Positions 43,078 to 52,629 of a DNA stretch of 64,000 nucleotides are shown in pieces. Every line of letters begins with the position of its first letter. Within the stretch, counting starts at the first letter, position 1. A model generated the notes under the pieces. That model saw only the letters and a program-made list of their open reading frames with translations. It ran no database searches and was not told where the DNA came from. The DNA lies in the NCBI RefSeq assembly GCF_021390245.1, contig NZ_JAJUXH010000012.1, positions 1-64,000 on the forward strand, written 5' to 3'. Source of the stretch: Dyadobacter sp. CY323. GTDB taxonomy: Bacteria > Bacteroidota > Bacteroidia > Cytophagales > Spirosomataceae. Both the position numbers and the translations under genes were made by a program.

Positions 43078-43686
43078 ATGAAATTCCAACCCCGGTCTAC
43101 TGAATTTTCGGATGATAAACGAACCTGGCAGAGATTTCTTGCCGGCGATGTTTCAGCTTTTGAAACACTGATGTCAGGCTATTTCAGAACCCTTTTCCAT
43201 TATGGCTGTAAGTTTTCCGGTGATCAGGAGTTTGTCAAAGATTCCATTCAGGACCTGTTCCTCTATCTCTGGGAGCGGCGCGCCAACCTGAATGCGGATG
43301 CCGACGTCAAACCATATTTAATGGCTTCTCTGAGAAGATTGATGCACCGGAATGTCAATTCCAAATCGTGGGTCGGCGAAGGAGGTCTTACTGTCCCGGA
43401 AGATCATTTTGAGATTGAATTTTCGGTTGAGCAGGAATACATTAATCATGAATCGACCCTGGTCCGTACCAGGCAGCTGGACAAATTGATCGGAGAATTA
43501 CCAAAAAGGCAGAAAGAAGTGATTTATCTTAAGTTCTTTCAGGGCCTCGACCGGGACAGCATTTCAGAAATCATGGATGTAACGCCGCAGACCGTTTCGA
43601 ATCTTCTTCAAATTGCGATCAAACAGCTGAAAACGCATTGGAAAGCGGAATTTCTGACATTCTTTATGCTGCATTTGCTTTTGTAA
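43078..43686 (+). CDS. FecI-type ECF sigma factor
   Basis: About 202 residues from ATG 43078. Region 2: KFSGDQEFVKDSIQDLFLYL and DADVKPYLMASLRRLM. Region 4: LPKRQKEVIYLKFFQGLD and SISEIMDVTPQTVSNLLQI. It belongs to the sigma group that serves FecR/TonB-receptor or SusCD systems in Bacteroidota. The FecR gene follows 103 bases later. No receptor gene follows FecR, so the usual target is not adjacent. Confidence 0.9.
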   Translation: MKFQPRSTEFSDDKRTWQRFLAGDVSAFETLMSGYFRTLFHYGCKFSGDQEFVKDSIQDLFLYLWERRANLNADADVKPYLMASLRRLMHRNVNSKSWVGEGGLTVPEDHFEIEFSVEQEYINHESTLVRTRQLDKLIGELPKRQKEVIYLKFFQGLDRDSISEIMDVTPQTVSNLLQIAIKQLKTHWKAEFLTFFMLHLLL

Positions 43687-43789
43687 ATCCGGCGCAGAAA
43701 CCATCCGTTCCTTTTTTAAAAAATTTCAAAATTCTTTGGTATCCGGTACCACTTTATGTCTATCGAATATTAGACGCAAAATATGATGC

Positions 43790-44902
43790 ATGGATCGTTA
43801 TAATGACTTCACCGTCGAGGACTTCGTCTGGGACGATTTTTTTCGGCAATGGGCGCTGGCCCCGACGCCGGAAACGAGCACCGTCTGGGACGAATGGGTC
43901 GGCAGCAATCCTGAAATGCTTGAAAAAGTACAGCAGGCCAAAGCCATCGTATTATCCCTGCGGCTGCACGAACCCGAGATCGCTGATCCCGAAATCACAC
44001 GCATCGTAAAACAAACCATTGCCAAAACGGACGAGCCGGTATATGGATTTCTTCCAAAAACCGAGAACACATATCGTCTTCTTACCTACCTGGTCGCGGC
44101 GTCGGCTACGCTTCTCATGCTCGCAGGCTGGGCCATTTATACATTAAACCCTAAAAAGGGCGACCCGCAAAGCACAAACATCGGAAGTCCGACGGATTCC
44201 AATATCGCATTTATCGAGAAGGTGAACCATTCGGCGGAACCCATGCGTGTGGATATGGAGGATGGCAGCAAGATCACCATTGCGCCAGCCGGCCGGTTAC
44301 GCTATCCCAAAAAACCAAATGCCGACAAACGCGAGGTATACCTGGAAGGTGAAGCTTTTTTTGACATCGCCAAAGATCCGGGGCATCCGTTTTTTGTGTA
44401 TTCCAATGGACTGATCACCAAGGTGTTGGGCACCAGCTTTTCGATTGAAGCATATTACGATTCCAACGAGGTAACGGTAGAAGTAAAGACGGGGCGGGTC
44501 GCAGTATTCGCCGAATCGGATCCGGCGGTCAAAGAAAAAATTTCGGGCACGGGCTTGCAGGGCGTAGTACTCAGACCAAATCAGAAGATCATTTATTCGC
44601 GGGATGAGGTGCGAATGGTAAAAACACTGGTGGAACAACCCGAAATGGTCGTTGCCAAAGCCCTGACGCCACAATTTGAATTTGAAGATACACCTGCCAG
44701 CGACGTTTTTGATAAGGTAGGGAAAGCGTATGGCATTGATATTCTCTACGATGAGAACTTGTTGAAAGACTGCCCGTTAACCGCCACGCTGGACAATCAG
44801 ACGCTTCATGAAAAGTTATCCATTATTTGCAAAGCTGTCGAAGCCAGCTACGAAATTCTCGACGGCCAGATCGTGATATACAGCAAAGGGTGCAAAAATT
44901 AA
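43790..44902 (+). CDS. FecR-family anti-sigma factor
   Basis: A 370-residue transmembrane regulator. The cytoplasmic N-terminus (1-90, TVEDFVWDDFFRQWAL) would bind sigma. One membrane segment (about 97-117, LVAASATLLMLAGWAIYTL) is followed by the FecR domain (about 145-250, VDMEDGSKITIAPAGRL, EVYLEGEAFFDIAKDPGHPF) and a DUF4974 domain (about 300-368, FEFEDTPASDVFDKVGKAYG). It normally senses a TonB receptor plug; none is adjacent. Its 3' end overlaps the convergent small gene by 4 bases. Confidence 0.92.
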   Translation: MDRYNDFTVEDFVWDDFFRQWALAPTPETSTVWDEWVGSNPEMLEKVQQAKAIVLSLRLHEPEIADPEITRIVKQTIAKTDEPVYGFLPKTENTYRLLTYLVAASATLLMLAGWAIYTLNPKKGDPQSTNIGSPTDSNIAFIEKVNHSAEPMRVDMEDGSKITIAPAGRLRYPKKPNADKREVYLEGEAFFDIAKDPGHPFFVYSNGLITKVLGTSFSIEAYYDSNEVTVEVKTGRVAVFAESDPAVKEKISGTGLQGVVLRPNQKIIYSRDEVRMVKTLVEQPEMVVAKALTPQFEFEDTPASDVFDKVGKAYGIDILYDENLLKDCPLTATLDNQTLHEKLSIICKAVEASYEILDGQIVIYSKGCKN

Positions 44903-45273
44903 AGCATAGTAGGTGCCAGTACCACCTGTTCCCGGTTAACAGGATTATACATCACGGACACCATGCCGCCGGTTTGGAGAATGTTGAAACGGCTGGCATC
45001 GATGCTCGTGAGGATCTCGGCTACAAAGCTGCGTCCCAGTTCCGGTTCAACCTGTAAAAGCAATTTCACGTTTGCTTTACCATTCCGCTCGTCGGCCACT
45101 TTTTCGATGCTGAGCACTTTGGCCTGCGCTTTTGAACCGTATTTCAGTAAGCGTTTTGCAACCATTCTTTGTGAGAACATCAGCGCCTTGATCGCTTTAT
45201 AAGCGATCATGAGGATCAATAAGACGATCCCTCCCTGCACCAGATACGATATTTTGATTATAATTAATTCCAT
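44899..45273 (-). CDS. Small membrane protein, unknown
   Basis: A 124-residue protein with one membrane segment (about 8-30) and a beta-rich domain (SKAQAKVLSIEKVADERNGK, EPELGRSFVAEILTSIDASR, GGMVSVMYNPVNREQVVLAP). This pattern resembles small OB/DUF3592-like domains found with single-pass proteins in many bacteria. No specific role can be given. It overlaps FecR by 4 bases, convergent. Confidence 0.6.
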   Translation of the reverse strand: MELIIIKISYLVQGGIVLLILMIAYKAIKALMFSQRMVAKRLLKYGSKAQAKVLSIEKVADERNGKANVKLLLQVEPELGRSFVAEILTSIDASRFNILQTGGMVSVMYNPVNREQVVLAPTML

Positions 45274-45364
45274 ACTTCCTTCGACACAGACAAAGGAAAA
45301 TTTTACCGAAATACTTAGCGAACGGTAACACTTTAACGGCTAGTACAAATTAGGGAAAGGTAAG

Positions 45365-46114
45365 TCAGGGAATTTTCAGCATTTCAATTACATCTTCTTT
45401 CTTACGCCTCGAAATTTCAACCTGAGAGCCGTCGCTGAGCATCAGACAATCGCGGTCCGGAGCGAGTTTTACAATGTGCAACGGATTGACCAAATGCGAC
45501 TTATGCGTGCGTATAAATCCAAATTCATCCAGCATTTCTTCGTAATATTTCAATGTTTTGCTGGTTACAATCGGTCTTTTTTCTTTGAGATGAATAAAGG
45601 TATAGTTGCCATCGCCCTGCATCCGGACTATTTGATCGATCGTCAGAAAAAACACGCCTTCTTTCGACGGGATAGCCAGCCGGAAATCCTTCGGATTGCC
45701 TTTTGACATGTTATCGACCAGGTTGTTGAAAAGTACCCGGTTCTGGTCATCCGGCAACATCTTTTTCTTAAACCGCTCGACAGCTGCTTTCAGCTCGTCC
45801 GGATCGACGGGTTTAAGCAGATAATCCAGCGCGCTGAACCGGATAGCCTGCACGGCATAGTGGTTATAAGCCGTCGTGAATACCACTTCGAAAGTCGGTT
45901 CTTTAATGGAGCGGAGAAAATCAAAGCCGTTTTTACGCGGCATTTCCACATCAAGAAAAACGATCGATGGTCGGTAGGTTTTGAGGATTTCGAGGGCCGC
46001 GTCTACCGATTCGGCCTGCCGCACCTCGGTAATGTCCTCAATGAAATTCTCGATGTAATAGTCCAGAATGTTCCGGGCTTTGGGTTCGTCGTCAACGATG
46101 AGTGCTTTGATCAT
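45365..46114 (-). CDS. LytTR-family response regulator
   Basis: A 249-residue regulator. Receiver: acidic pair DDE (8-10), phospho-acceptor D55 (IVFLDVEMPRKNGFDFL), K in YLLKPVDPDEL. Output: LytTR DNA-binding domain (about 145-247, FFLTIDQIVRMQGDGNYTF, FIRTHKSHLVNPLHIV, DGSQVEISRRKKEDVI). It is encoded 11 bases after its kinase. Targets cannot be read from the sequence, though LytTR proteins usually bind direct repeats. Confidence 0.93.
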   Translation of the reverse strand: MIKALIVDDEPKARNILDYYIENFIEDITEVRQAESVDAALEILKTYRPSIVFLDVEMPRKNGFDFLRSIKEPTFEVVFTTAYNHYAVQAIRFSALDYLLKPVDPDELKAAVERFKKKMLPDDQNRVLFNNLVDNMSKGNPKDFRLAIPSKEGVFFLTIDQIVRMQGDGNYTFIHLKEKRPIVTSKTLKYYEEMLDEFGFIRTHKSHLVNPLHIVKLAPDRDCLMLSDGSQVEISRRKKEDVIEMLKIP

Positions 46115-46125
46115 AGGGTAGGACT

Positions 46126-49100
46126 TTATGGAGTTCTTAAGTAGGTGGACAATTCAACTTCAACCAATGTGCCGGTAGCAAGCCCGGAGGTGTCATATTT
46201 GTCGGTAATCTGCACGCTGGCGTGGTTTCCGTGCATGCTCAGGAGGTCGATCCGTTCTTTGGATATGTTAAGCCCCATAGACTTATGCGTTTTCGGTTTC
46301 CCATTTTGCATTTTGATCTCAAAAGATTCCTTTCTGCCAATCCCGTTGTCGTCGATCCTGCACAAAAAAGTTTCTTCATTCATCATCAAAAACTCGATAC
46401 GCAATGCGCGGGGACCATCTTTTGCCATTAATCCGTGCCATAATGCATTCTCGACGTAAGGCTGCAGCAGCATCGAGGGCAGTAAGATCTGCTGCTCATC
46501 CAGGCGCGGATCAACGATTATTTCATAGGTGAAACTTTGTTCAAAACGCATCAATTCCAGTTCCAAGTAGAGTTCAAGTACCTGTATTTCCTCGTCGAGA
46601 CTTACCAGCTTTTTACCGGAATTTCCAAGTACCAGCCTGAAAAGTTTGGAGAATTTGTTGAGATACTTGCTCGCCTCGGTATACTTTTTCGTGACAATGC
46701 ATTCCTGGATGCTGTTAAGACAATTGAATACAAAATGCGGGTTCATTTGTGCCCGGAGCGCCATTAGCTGACTCTCCGCAAGCATTTTCTGGATTTCCAG
46801 CACCATTAGCTCCTGCTGCCTGGCCTGGGATTTCGCCATCGCTTCTGCAATTTTATTCGCACTGATCGCCGCCACCGTCAGAAGCGTTTTTGCATGTTTT
46901 TCATTGAAGAAAAATTTCTTTGGATGCTCCGAATCTATCACACCGATCACTTTTCCTTCGTGCAGGATCGGGACGGCGATTTCGGAATACCGCGCCAGAT
47001 CATCCACAATGTACCGCTCGTCTTTGCTCGTGTCTCCGATAATCAGCGGCTTCCCCGATCGGGCAACGGCGCCCACCACACCCTCTCCTACCGGGATCAC
47101 GAGCGGGTTGATAATTTCAAAGCCTTTTGGATTTTTGGGGCCATATGCTGCCTGCTGGACCAAGGCGCCCTTTTGTTCGTCGAGCAGGTACACGACACAA
47201 TCTTCAAACTGCATTTGTGAGATGCAATTACGGGCAATATCCCAGCAGATTTCGGTAACCGAGTTCTCGCCGTAAACCGAATTGGCGAAATAGTCGATCG
47301 TTTTGTCGAAACGCTTTTTTTCCTTGCGCTTTTGGTAAGCCTCATAAACAAAAAACAAACCGGCCAGGCACATTAAAAAGCAAAAACCGATGAACCACCA
47401 GCTCTGCCACCAGTACGGTTTGATGTATACGTGCAAAATGCGGGGCGTATTCATCCAGGCGCCATACTGGTCCGTGCTCCGCACCTTAAATGTATAATGT
47501 CCCGGAATCAGGTTGGTGTACGAAACAGTGATCGCCCTGCCTGCATTTACCCAGTTTTCGTCAATGCCTTCGAGCTGATAACTGTATTGCAGTGAGGGAA
47601 TATCCCGGTGGTTTTGAGAGGCATACTGGAAGGTGATGAAATCCTCGTCGGGTTCCAGTTCCAGCATTCCGTTCTGTTCAAAACTCAGTCGTTCTTTTCC
47701 CAAAGCCTGCACGGAAGTAATGTAAGGCGGCTTTTTTACAGGTATGCCTGCAAAACGCAACGGATCGATCGCGACAACGTGGTCCAGCATAACCGCGTAA
47801 ACCTTGCCATTCGAAACGGTAACGTAATTGAAATAATCCTGCAGGGTTTTGTCAAGATCAATATCCACCTTTGTGACGGCCCGGGTATTGGGATTGAAAA
47901 ACATCAACCCCTCGCGGCTCGCACCCCAGACGGCCCCTTTGTCGTCGATATCGATACTGGCAATGTAGTCGTAAAACAGCCCGTTACTCGTATTTACACT
48001 ATCAATAACCTGTCCTTTTGTGTTGATTTTAATAATTCCCCCGCCGGCAGCAGAAGCCCATATCATACCCTGATCATCTTCCACCATCTCGGTTAAAATA
48101 GCATCTCCGACCGCAGGAGACGTGGAAAGGGTAAACTGTTTCTTTTCGTAATTGAAACGGAGCAAGCCTACTTTATTCATTGTGAACAGAATATCGTGAC
48201 TGCCTTTTTTGAGCTGCAGAAAACTCCAGCAGTTTTGAAATTCGAACAGGCCGGATGCTTCGTCCTTCCCGTCGAACCGTTGTGTTTTGTTGGTCACCGG
48301 ATCGTGGCAGTAAATGGCGTCGTTATGGACCTGAAACCATACTTTTCCCATGTGATCGGCAAAAATAATGCCGACATAGCGATCCGGCATTCCCGCTTTG
48401 ACCTGCCCGAACCGTTTGAGTTTGTCCGTTGCCGGGTCGAGGTAGTACACACCGTCCACACCTGCGAACCACCAGGTTCCATTCACTTTTACCGACATGA
48501 TAAACCGGTTATTAATCAGCTCTTTATCCGCGACCGCATACCGTTTATAGCTCCCATCGGACATATTGTAAAACACGATCCCATCTTCTTTACTGGCTAC
48601 GATCGTGTTTCCGTCGAGACTGATGTGGTTGGCATGTGCGAAACCGGTTTCAAGGAAAAACTCGAAATTCGGCAGCTGATAAATGGCAGTCAAGGGATAA
48701 TTCGCCTGACTTTTACTCACTCCATTAATGGTACCCAGCCACACATTTCCTTCTTTATCCTCGATCGCATCCCGAAAATGCCCGTACCCGATCGTATATG
48801 CCTGGTTTTGACTGTATTTGATTTTCTTGATGGGCTTCCCCGGCTCTTTAATGAATGCAGCAAAAAGCCAGGTGGAAATCCATAACCTGTCCTGATGATC
48901 AATGAATAAATGATTACAGCCCTGGCTGATCTTCTTTCCCTCAAAATAGGAATAAGACACCGCCTTGTCACTTTTTTTATCCCAAAAATTAAGAGAAGGA
49001 TCTGCATCGCATCCGTACCAGACATTATTCTTACTATCCAGGGCCAGCGTATTGACCTGGACTACCTCGAGTACCGGTGACTTCAATACGTTGTTGTTTT

Positions 49101-49761
49101 TGTGGTAAACGCGTTTGTTCTGGTAATCGATAAAGTAAGGAATGTTGCCTGCGACCCAGATACCGTGACGCGAACTGTCCGGCACAAGCGCGGAGAGATA
49201 GTAGTCGCTGCCGCCAAACATCGTAGCCCCCGGGATTTTTTCCTCGATCGGAGAGAGTTTTCCCTGCTCAAAAATGAAGATCCTCGAAGCTGTACCAATC
49301 CATAACCTGCCGGTAGGATCGGCTTTGATGGTCACAACGACAAGTTCATTGAGCGCATTGAAACGTTCGTCATGCGAAAACCGGGCGGTTTTTTTATCAA
49401 AAATAACAACTCCTTGCCGCAGCCCGAGCAGTAATTTTTCCTGGCCCTCGAAAGGCTGAACCGCATTAATGAGGAGGCTTTTCCGGGTAAGATTGTTTTT
49501 GTACTGTTTTACAACCGCACCGTCAAACCGGTTCAGCCCGTTGGAGGTACCGATCCATAAAAAACCGTCTGAATCCTTGTAAAGCGCCCGGACCTGCTTT
49601 GCGCTAAGACCGTCCTGCCATTTGATGTTTTGAAAAATCGTCTGAGCCGACACAACACCTGAGAGCAGCAGAAGAACAAACAGCAATACCGCGCGGTATG
49701 CGCCGCATTTCCATTTCTCCGATACAGGTACGCTTCCTTTTGAACGTTGATCGTGACTCAT
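46126..49761 (-). CDS. Propeller-type sensor histidine kinase (LytS-like) with GAF
   Basis: About 1211 residues from the ATG at 49761; the frame open to 49926 reaches into a leader with poor coding look. Signal segment near 22-40, then a two-component-regulator propeller (reg_prop repeats such as GFLWIGTSNGLNRFDG, GNVWLGTINGVSKSQ) and a Y_Y_Y domain. After one membrane segment (about 780-800) comes a GAF domain (about 830-985, IPVGEGVVGAVARSGKPLII). The kinase has the His box NPHFVFNCLNSIQE (about 1005) and HATPase parts LLQPYVENALWHGL and DNGIGRKES. The propeller probably senses extracellular glycans. Confidence 0.93.
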   Translation of the reverse strand: MSHDQRSKGSVPVSEKWKCGAYRAVLLFVLLLLSGVVSAQTIFQNIKWQDGLSAKQVRALYKDSDGFLWIGTSNGLNRFDGAVVKQYKNNLTRKSLLINAVQPFEGQEKLLLGLRQGVVIFDKKTARFSHDERFNALNELVVVTIKADPTGRLWIGTASRIFIFEQGKLSPIEEKIPGATMFGGSDYYLSALVPDSSRHGIWVAGNIPYFIDYQNKRVYHKNNNVLKSPVLEVVQVNTLALDSKNNVWYGCDADPSLNFWDKKSDKAVSYSYFEGKKISQGCNHLFIDHQDRLWISTWLFAAFIKEPGKPIKKIKYSQNQAYTIGYGHFRDAIEDKEGNVWLGTINGVSKSQANYPLTAIYQLPNFEFFLETGFAHANHISLDGNTIVASKEDGIVFYNMSDGSYKRYAVADKELINNRFIMSVKVNGTWWFAGVDGVYYLDPATDKLKRFGQVKAGMPDRYVGIIFADHMGKVWFQVHNDAIYCHDPVTNKTQRFDGKDEASGLFEFQNCWSFLQLKKGSHDILFTMNKVGLLRFNYEKKQFTLSTSPAVGDAILTEMVEDDQGMIWASAAGGGIIKINTKGQVIDSVNTSNGLFYDYIASIDIDDKGAVWGASREGLMFFNPNTRAVTKVDIDLDKTLQDYFNYVTVSNGKVYAVMLDHVVAIDPLRFAGIPVKKPPYITSVQALGKERLSFEQNGMLELEPDEDFITFQYASQNHRDIPSLQYSYQLEGIDENWVNAGRAITVSYTNLIPGHYTFKVRSTDQYGAWMNTPRILHVYIKPYWWQSWWFIGFCFLMCLAGLFFVYEAYQKRKEKKRFDKTIDYFANSVYGENSVTEICWDIARNCISQMQFEDCVVYLLDEQKGALVQQAAYGPKNPKGFEIINPLVIPVGEGVVGAVARSGKPLIIGDTSKDERYIVDDLARYSEIAVPILHEGKVIGVIDSEHPKKFFFNEKHAKTLLTVAAISANKIAEAMAKSQARQQELMVLEIQKMLAESQLMALRAQMNPHFVFNCLNSIQECIVTKKYTEASKYLNKFSKLFRLVLGNSGKKLVSLDEEIQVLELYLELELMRFEQSFTYEIIVDPRLDEQQILLPSMLLQPYVENALWHGLMAKDGPRALRIEFLMMNEETFLCRIDDNGIGRKESFEIKMQNGKPKTHKSMGLNISKERIDLLSMHGNHASVQITDKYDTSGLATGTLVEVELSTYLRTP

Positions 49762-49993
49762 TTTTAAAAGCACGTTGAGAAGCTCAATTAGTGCAAAATA
49801 CAGGCAATTAATCAAAAAAGAATTATCCAAAGGCAGGTAAAAAGATTTACCGGTAATGCAAGAATTGAAAAACCAAACGCTGAAATCCATTAAGTCTTTC
49901 AAATTTGGGTTCAGCATCAAAAACAAACAAATAGTAAGTCTCCTGCGCCGCCGGCTTTAATGGAATGATCACTAACCTGAATCTTACCGGCCC

Positions 49994-51286
49994 ATGAAGA
50001 GCGTACTGGCACTTTGTATTTTATTGACGATCAGTATGGTTGCTCAATCACAGCAGCAGGCGGCTAACCGTCCCACCACGGTCGCCGGTTTCCCGGTCAA
50101 TTACTCGGAAGATTCTGTCGGCACTTATACTTTGCCGGATTTGCTTAAATGCACAGACGGACAACCGGTTACGAGCGCAAAGATCTGGACTCAAAAAAGA
50201 AGGCCCGAGTTGGTCGGGTTGTTTGAAGAAATACAGTTTGGCAAAATGCCGCCGGCACCGAAAGAGCTGAAATTCAATGTGTTTGACAAAGGGACATCTG
50301 CATTTAATGGAAAAGCAATTCGAAAACAGGTAACGGTATATCTTGCCAAAGATACCTCCGACCATAAAATGAACCTGGTCATTTACATTCCCGCTGCGGC
50401 TAAAAAGCCGGTTCCATTGCTGATGAATATTTCCTTCGCAGCTTATAATCAGACAATTGAAGATACAGGTTTGCTGGTAAACAACATCTGGAACCGGGAA
50501 GGAATCCGGGTGAAAGCCGACAAACCCAGTGCGTTTGGCAAAACGAATGTCGAGCAGTTTCTGGATGCGGGATTTGGCTTCGCGACGGTTTATTACGGCG
50601 ACATCGAGCCCGACTTCAAAGACGGGATCAGGCACGGGATCCGGAAGGAATATTTAAAACCCGGGCAAACTGAAACCGCCGCAAACGAATGGGGTGCGAT
50701 TGCTGCCTGGGGCTGGGGACTGAGCCGGGCAATGGATTATTTCGAAAAAGACAAACAGATTGATAGTAAGCGGGTTGCATTGCAGGGAGCGTCGCGTTTG
50801 GGCAAAACGGTACTTTGGGCCGGCGCGCACGATACGCGGTACGCGATGGTTATCGCAAGTATCTCGGGCGAAGGCGGCGCTGCATTGAGCCGACGCAATT
50901 ACGGTGAAACGATCCAGCATATCAGCGATCCTTCCCGATACTTGTACCAATTCGCGCCGAACTATCATTCCTATGCAGACAAAATAAACACCATGCCGAT
51001 CGACGGCCACATGCTCGTTGCTCTCATTGCACCCAGACCATTACTGCTGCAGACCGGCAGTACCGATTACTGGTCCGACCCGAAAGGAGAATTCCTGTCT
51101 GCCGTGGCCGCCGCTCCGGTTTATAAACTTTTCAACGAAACAGGCCCCGAAACGACTGTGATGCCTGCCGCCGGCGACACCTCGCTTTTGATGAATAACC
51201 TCGGATATTACATGCACGAAGGCGGCCATTCTGTATTACCCGGCGACTGGACGCACATCATAAGTTACATGAAGAAGTATCTTTGA
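49994..51286 (+). CDS. Glucuronoyl-esterase-like enzyme (CE15 family)
   Basis: A 430-residue alpha/beta hydrolase of CE15 type. Signal peptide about 1-19. The nucleophile motif is GASRLGK (S267), the family's G-x-S-R-x-G-K. GYYMHEGGHSVLPGDW supplies the catalytic His, and Glu residues of IASISGEGGAALSR lie near the active site. CE15 enzymes cleave 4-O-methyl-glucuronoyl ester links between lignin and xylan. The divergent kinase could regulate it, but no shared site was found. Confidence 0.88.
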   Translation: MKSVLALCILLTISMVAQSQQQAANRPTTVAGFPVNYSEDSVGTYTLPDLLKCTDGQPVTSAKIWTQKRRPELVGLFEEIQFGKMPPAPKELKFNVFDKGTSAFNGKAIRKQVTVYLAKDTSDHKMNLVIYIPAAAKKPVPLLMNISFAAYNQTIEDTGLLVNNIWNREGIRVKADKPSAFGKTNVEQFLDAGFGFATVYYGDIEPDFKDGIRHGIRKEYLKPGQTETAANEWGAIAAWGWGLSRAMDYFEKDKQIDSKRVALQGASRLGKTVLWAGAHDTRYAMVIASISGEGGAALSRRNYGETIQHISDPSRYLYQFAPNYHSYADKINTMPIDGHMLVALIAPRPLLLQTGSTDYWSDPKGEFLSAVAAAPVYKLFNETGPETTVMPAAGDTSLLMNNLGYYMHEGGHSVLPGDWTHIISYMKKYL

Positions 51287-51310
51287 AATACACCTGTTTT
51301 TGTGATAAAT

Positions 51311-51946
51311 ATGGCCCACGCGAATGATTATGACCGCATTGCCGGAAATTACGACGCGATCAGCCAACTGTTTTTTCGAAAAGCGATTGTCCGTTCCCAA
51401 CAAGTGCTTTTCCCTTTTTTATCCAGTCCGGCGACGATACTGATCGTCGGTGGCGGGACCGGCTGGATCCTGGAAGAAATCGCCGAAATCCATTCAAGCG
51501 GTTTGCAGATCACCTATCTGGATTTGTCTGGCAAGATGATCGCGCTGGCGAAAAACAGGGACTGGAAACAGAACATAGTCACTTTTATACAGTCGGACAT
51601 CCAGGAGTACAAGTCTGAGCAGCACTTTGACTTCATCATCACACCTTTCCTCTTCGACAATTTCAAACCGGACCGTGCGCATGCCATTTTCGCCCAACTC
51701 GATCGGTGGCTGGCCCCCAACGGTCTATGGCTGTTCGCAGATTTTCATGTGCAGGATAATAGCAATGGAATCTGGCAGAAAGTAATGTTAAAATGCATGT
51801 ACCTGTTTTTCAATGCCATAGCAAGGGTTGAGACAAAGGAACTTACCGATATGGATGTTCTTTTTAAACAGGAAAAGTATGAGACTGTCTTCGAAAGCAG
51901 TCATTTCTCCCGGTTCATTCAGGCGCGGGTGTATCGTCGCAACTGA
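51311..51946 (+). CDS. Class I SAM-dependent methyltransferase
   Basis: About 211 residues from ATG 51311 (upstream GTG at 51302 possible). The SAM-binding motif I is ATILIVGGGTGWILEEI, followed by acidic TYLDLSGKMIALAKN, motif IV DFIITPFLFDNF and LAPNGLWLFADFHV. It resembles UbiE-type methyltransferases. Substrate unknown. It lies 24 bases after the CE15 gene and converges on the glycosylase gene. Confidence 0.8.
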   Translation: MAHANDYDRIAGNYDAISQLFFRKAIVRSQQVLFPFLSSPATILIVGGGTGWILEEIAEIHSSGLQITYLDLSGKMIALAKNRDWKQNIVTFIQSDIQEYKSEQHFDFIITPFLFDNFKPDRAHAIFAQLDRWLAPNGLWLFADFHVQDNSNGIWQKVMLKCMYLFFNAIARVETKELTDMDVLFKQEKYETVFESSHFSRFIQARVYRRN

Positions 51947-51948
51947 CA

Positions 51949-52626
51949 TCAAACTACCTTAATCCCGCCGGTCCTGAACCTTTTTACCGGATTGGCCAGG
52001 TAATAATGCCAAAGCAGCATTGTCGCTACCGTGCGGTACGGTTTCCAGTGCTCCGCCAACTTCAAAATTGCCTCCTGCGATGTCCCTCGCTTTACATTTT
52101 TCAAACGTTTCATGGCATTAACAGCTGCCAGATCTCCAATCGGGAACACGTCCGCACGCTGCAAAGCAAACATCAGGTAGATGTCCGATGTCCAGTTCCC
52201 TATACCCTTCACCGAGGTCAGATGATGACGGATTTCTTCGTCCGGAAGCAACTCCATTGCAGCGAGATCCAGTTTTCCGTTCAAAACCGCTTCTGCCAGG
52301 TTTTTGACATAAATTGTTTTTTGACGGCTAAAATAACAGGCATGCAATTCCTCGTCGCTCAGCTGCAATACATTTTCCGGCGTCACTTCCGCGATCCGCT
52401 CTTTCAATTTGTTTAAGGCAGCTAATGCAGATGCCAGAGAAACCTGTTGTTCAAGAATGATGTGAACCAGGCTTTCAAAACTGTTGGGCCTGTTCCAACA
52501 AAGTGGATATCCGTGCAGCTGGATCACCACATCCAATTCAGGATCGGAAACTGCAAGATCGTCGCATATCCTTTGAAAGTCGGCTGGCTCGAATGTATGG
52601 ATCATCGTTTTTCTTGGTGTGTTCAA
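51949..52626 (-). CDS. AlkA-like DNA-3-methyladenine glycosylase
   Basis: 225 residues (218 from the ATG at 52605). An HhH-GPD glycosylase without the N-terminal extension of E. coli AlkA. The helix-hairpin-helix is LTSVKGIGNWTSDIYLMF and the catalytic Asp is in FPIGDLAAVNAMKRL. FESLVHIILEQQVSLASALA is a conserved helix. It excises alkylated bases in base-excision repair. It precedes nothing on its strand except the convergent methyltransferase, and follows the phosphoesterase by 3 bases. Confidence 0.88.
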   Translation of the reverse strand: MNTPRKTMIHTFEPADFQRICDDLAVSDPELDVVIQLHGYPLCWNRPNSFESLVHIILEQQVSLASALAALNKLKERIAEVTPENVLQLSDEELHACYFSRQKTIYVKNLAEAVLNGKLDLAAMELLPDEEIRHHLTSVKGIGNWTSDIYLMFALQRADVFPIGDLAAVNAMKRLKNVKRGTSQEAILKLAEHWKPYRTVATMLLWHYYLANPVKRFRTGGIKVV

Positions 52627-52629
52627 AAA

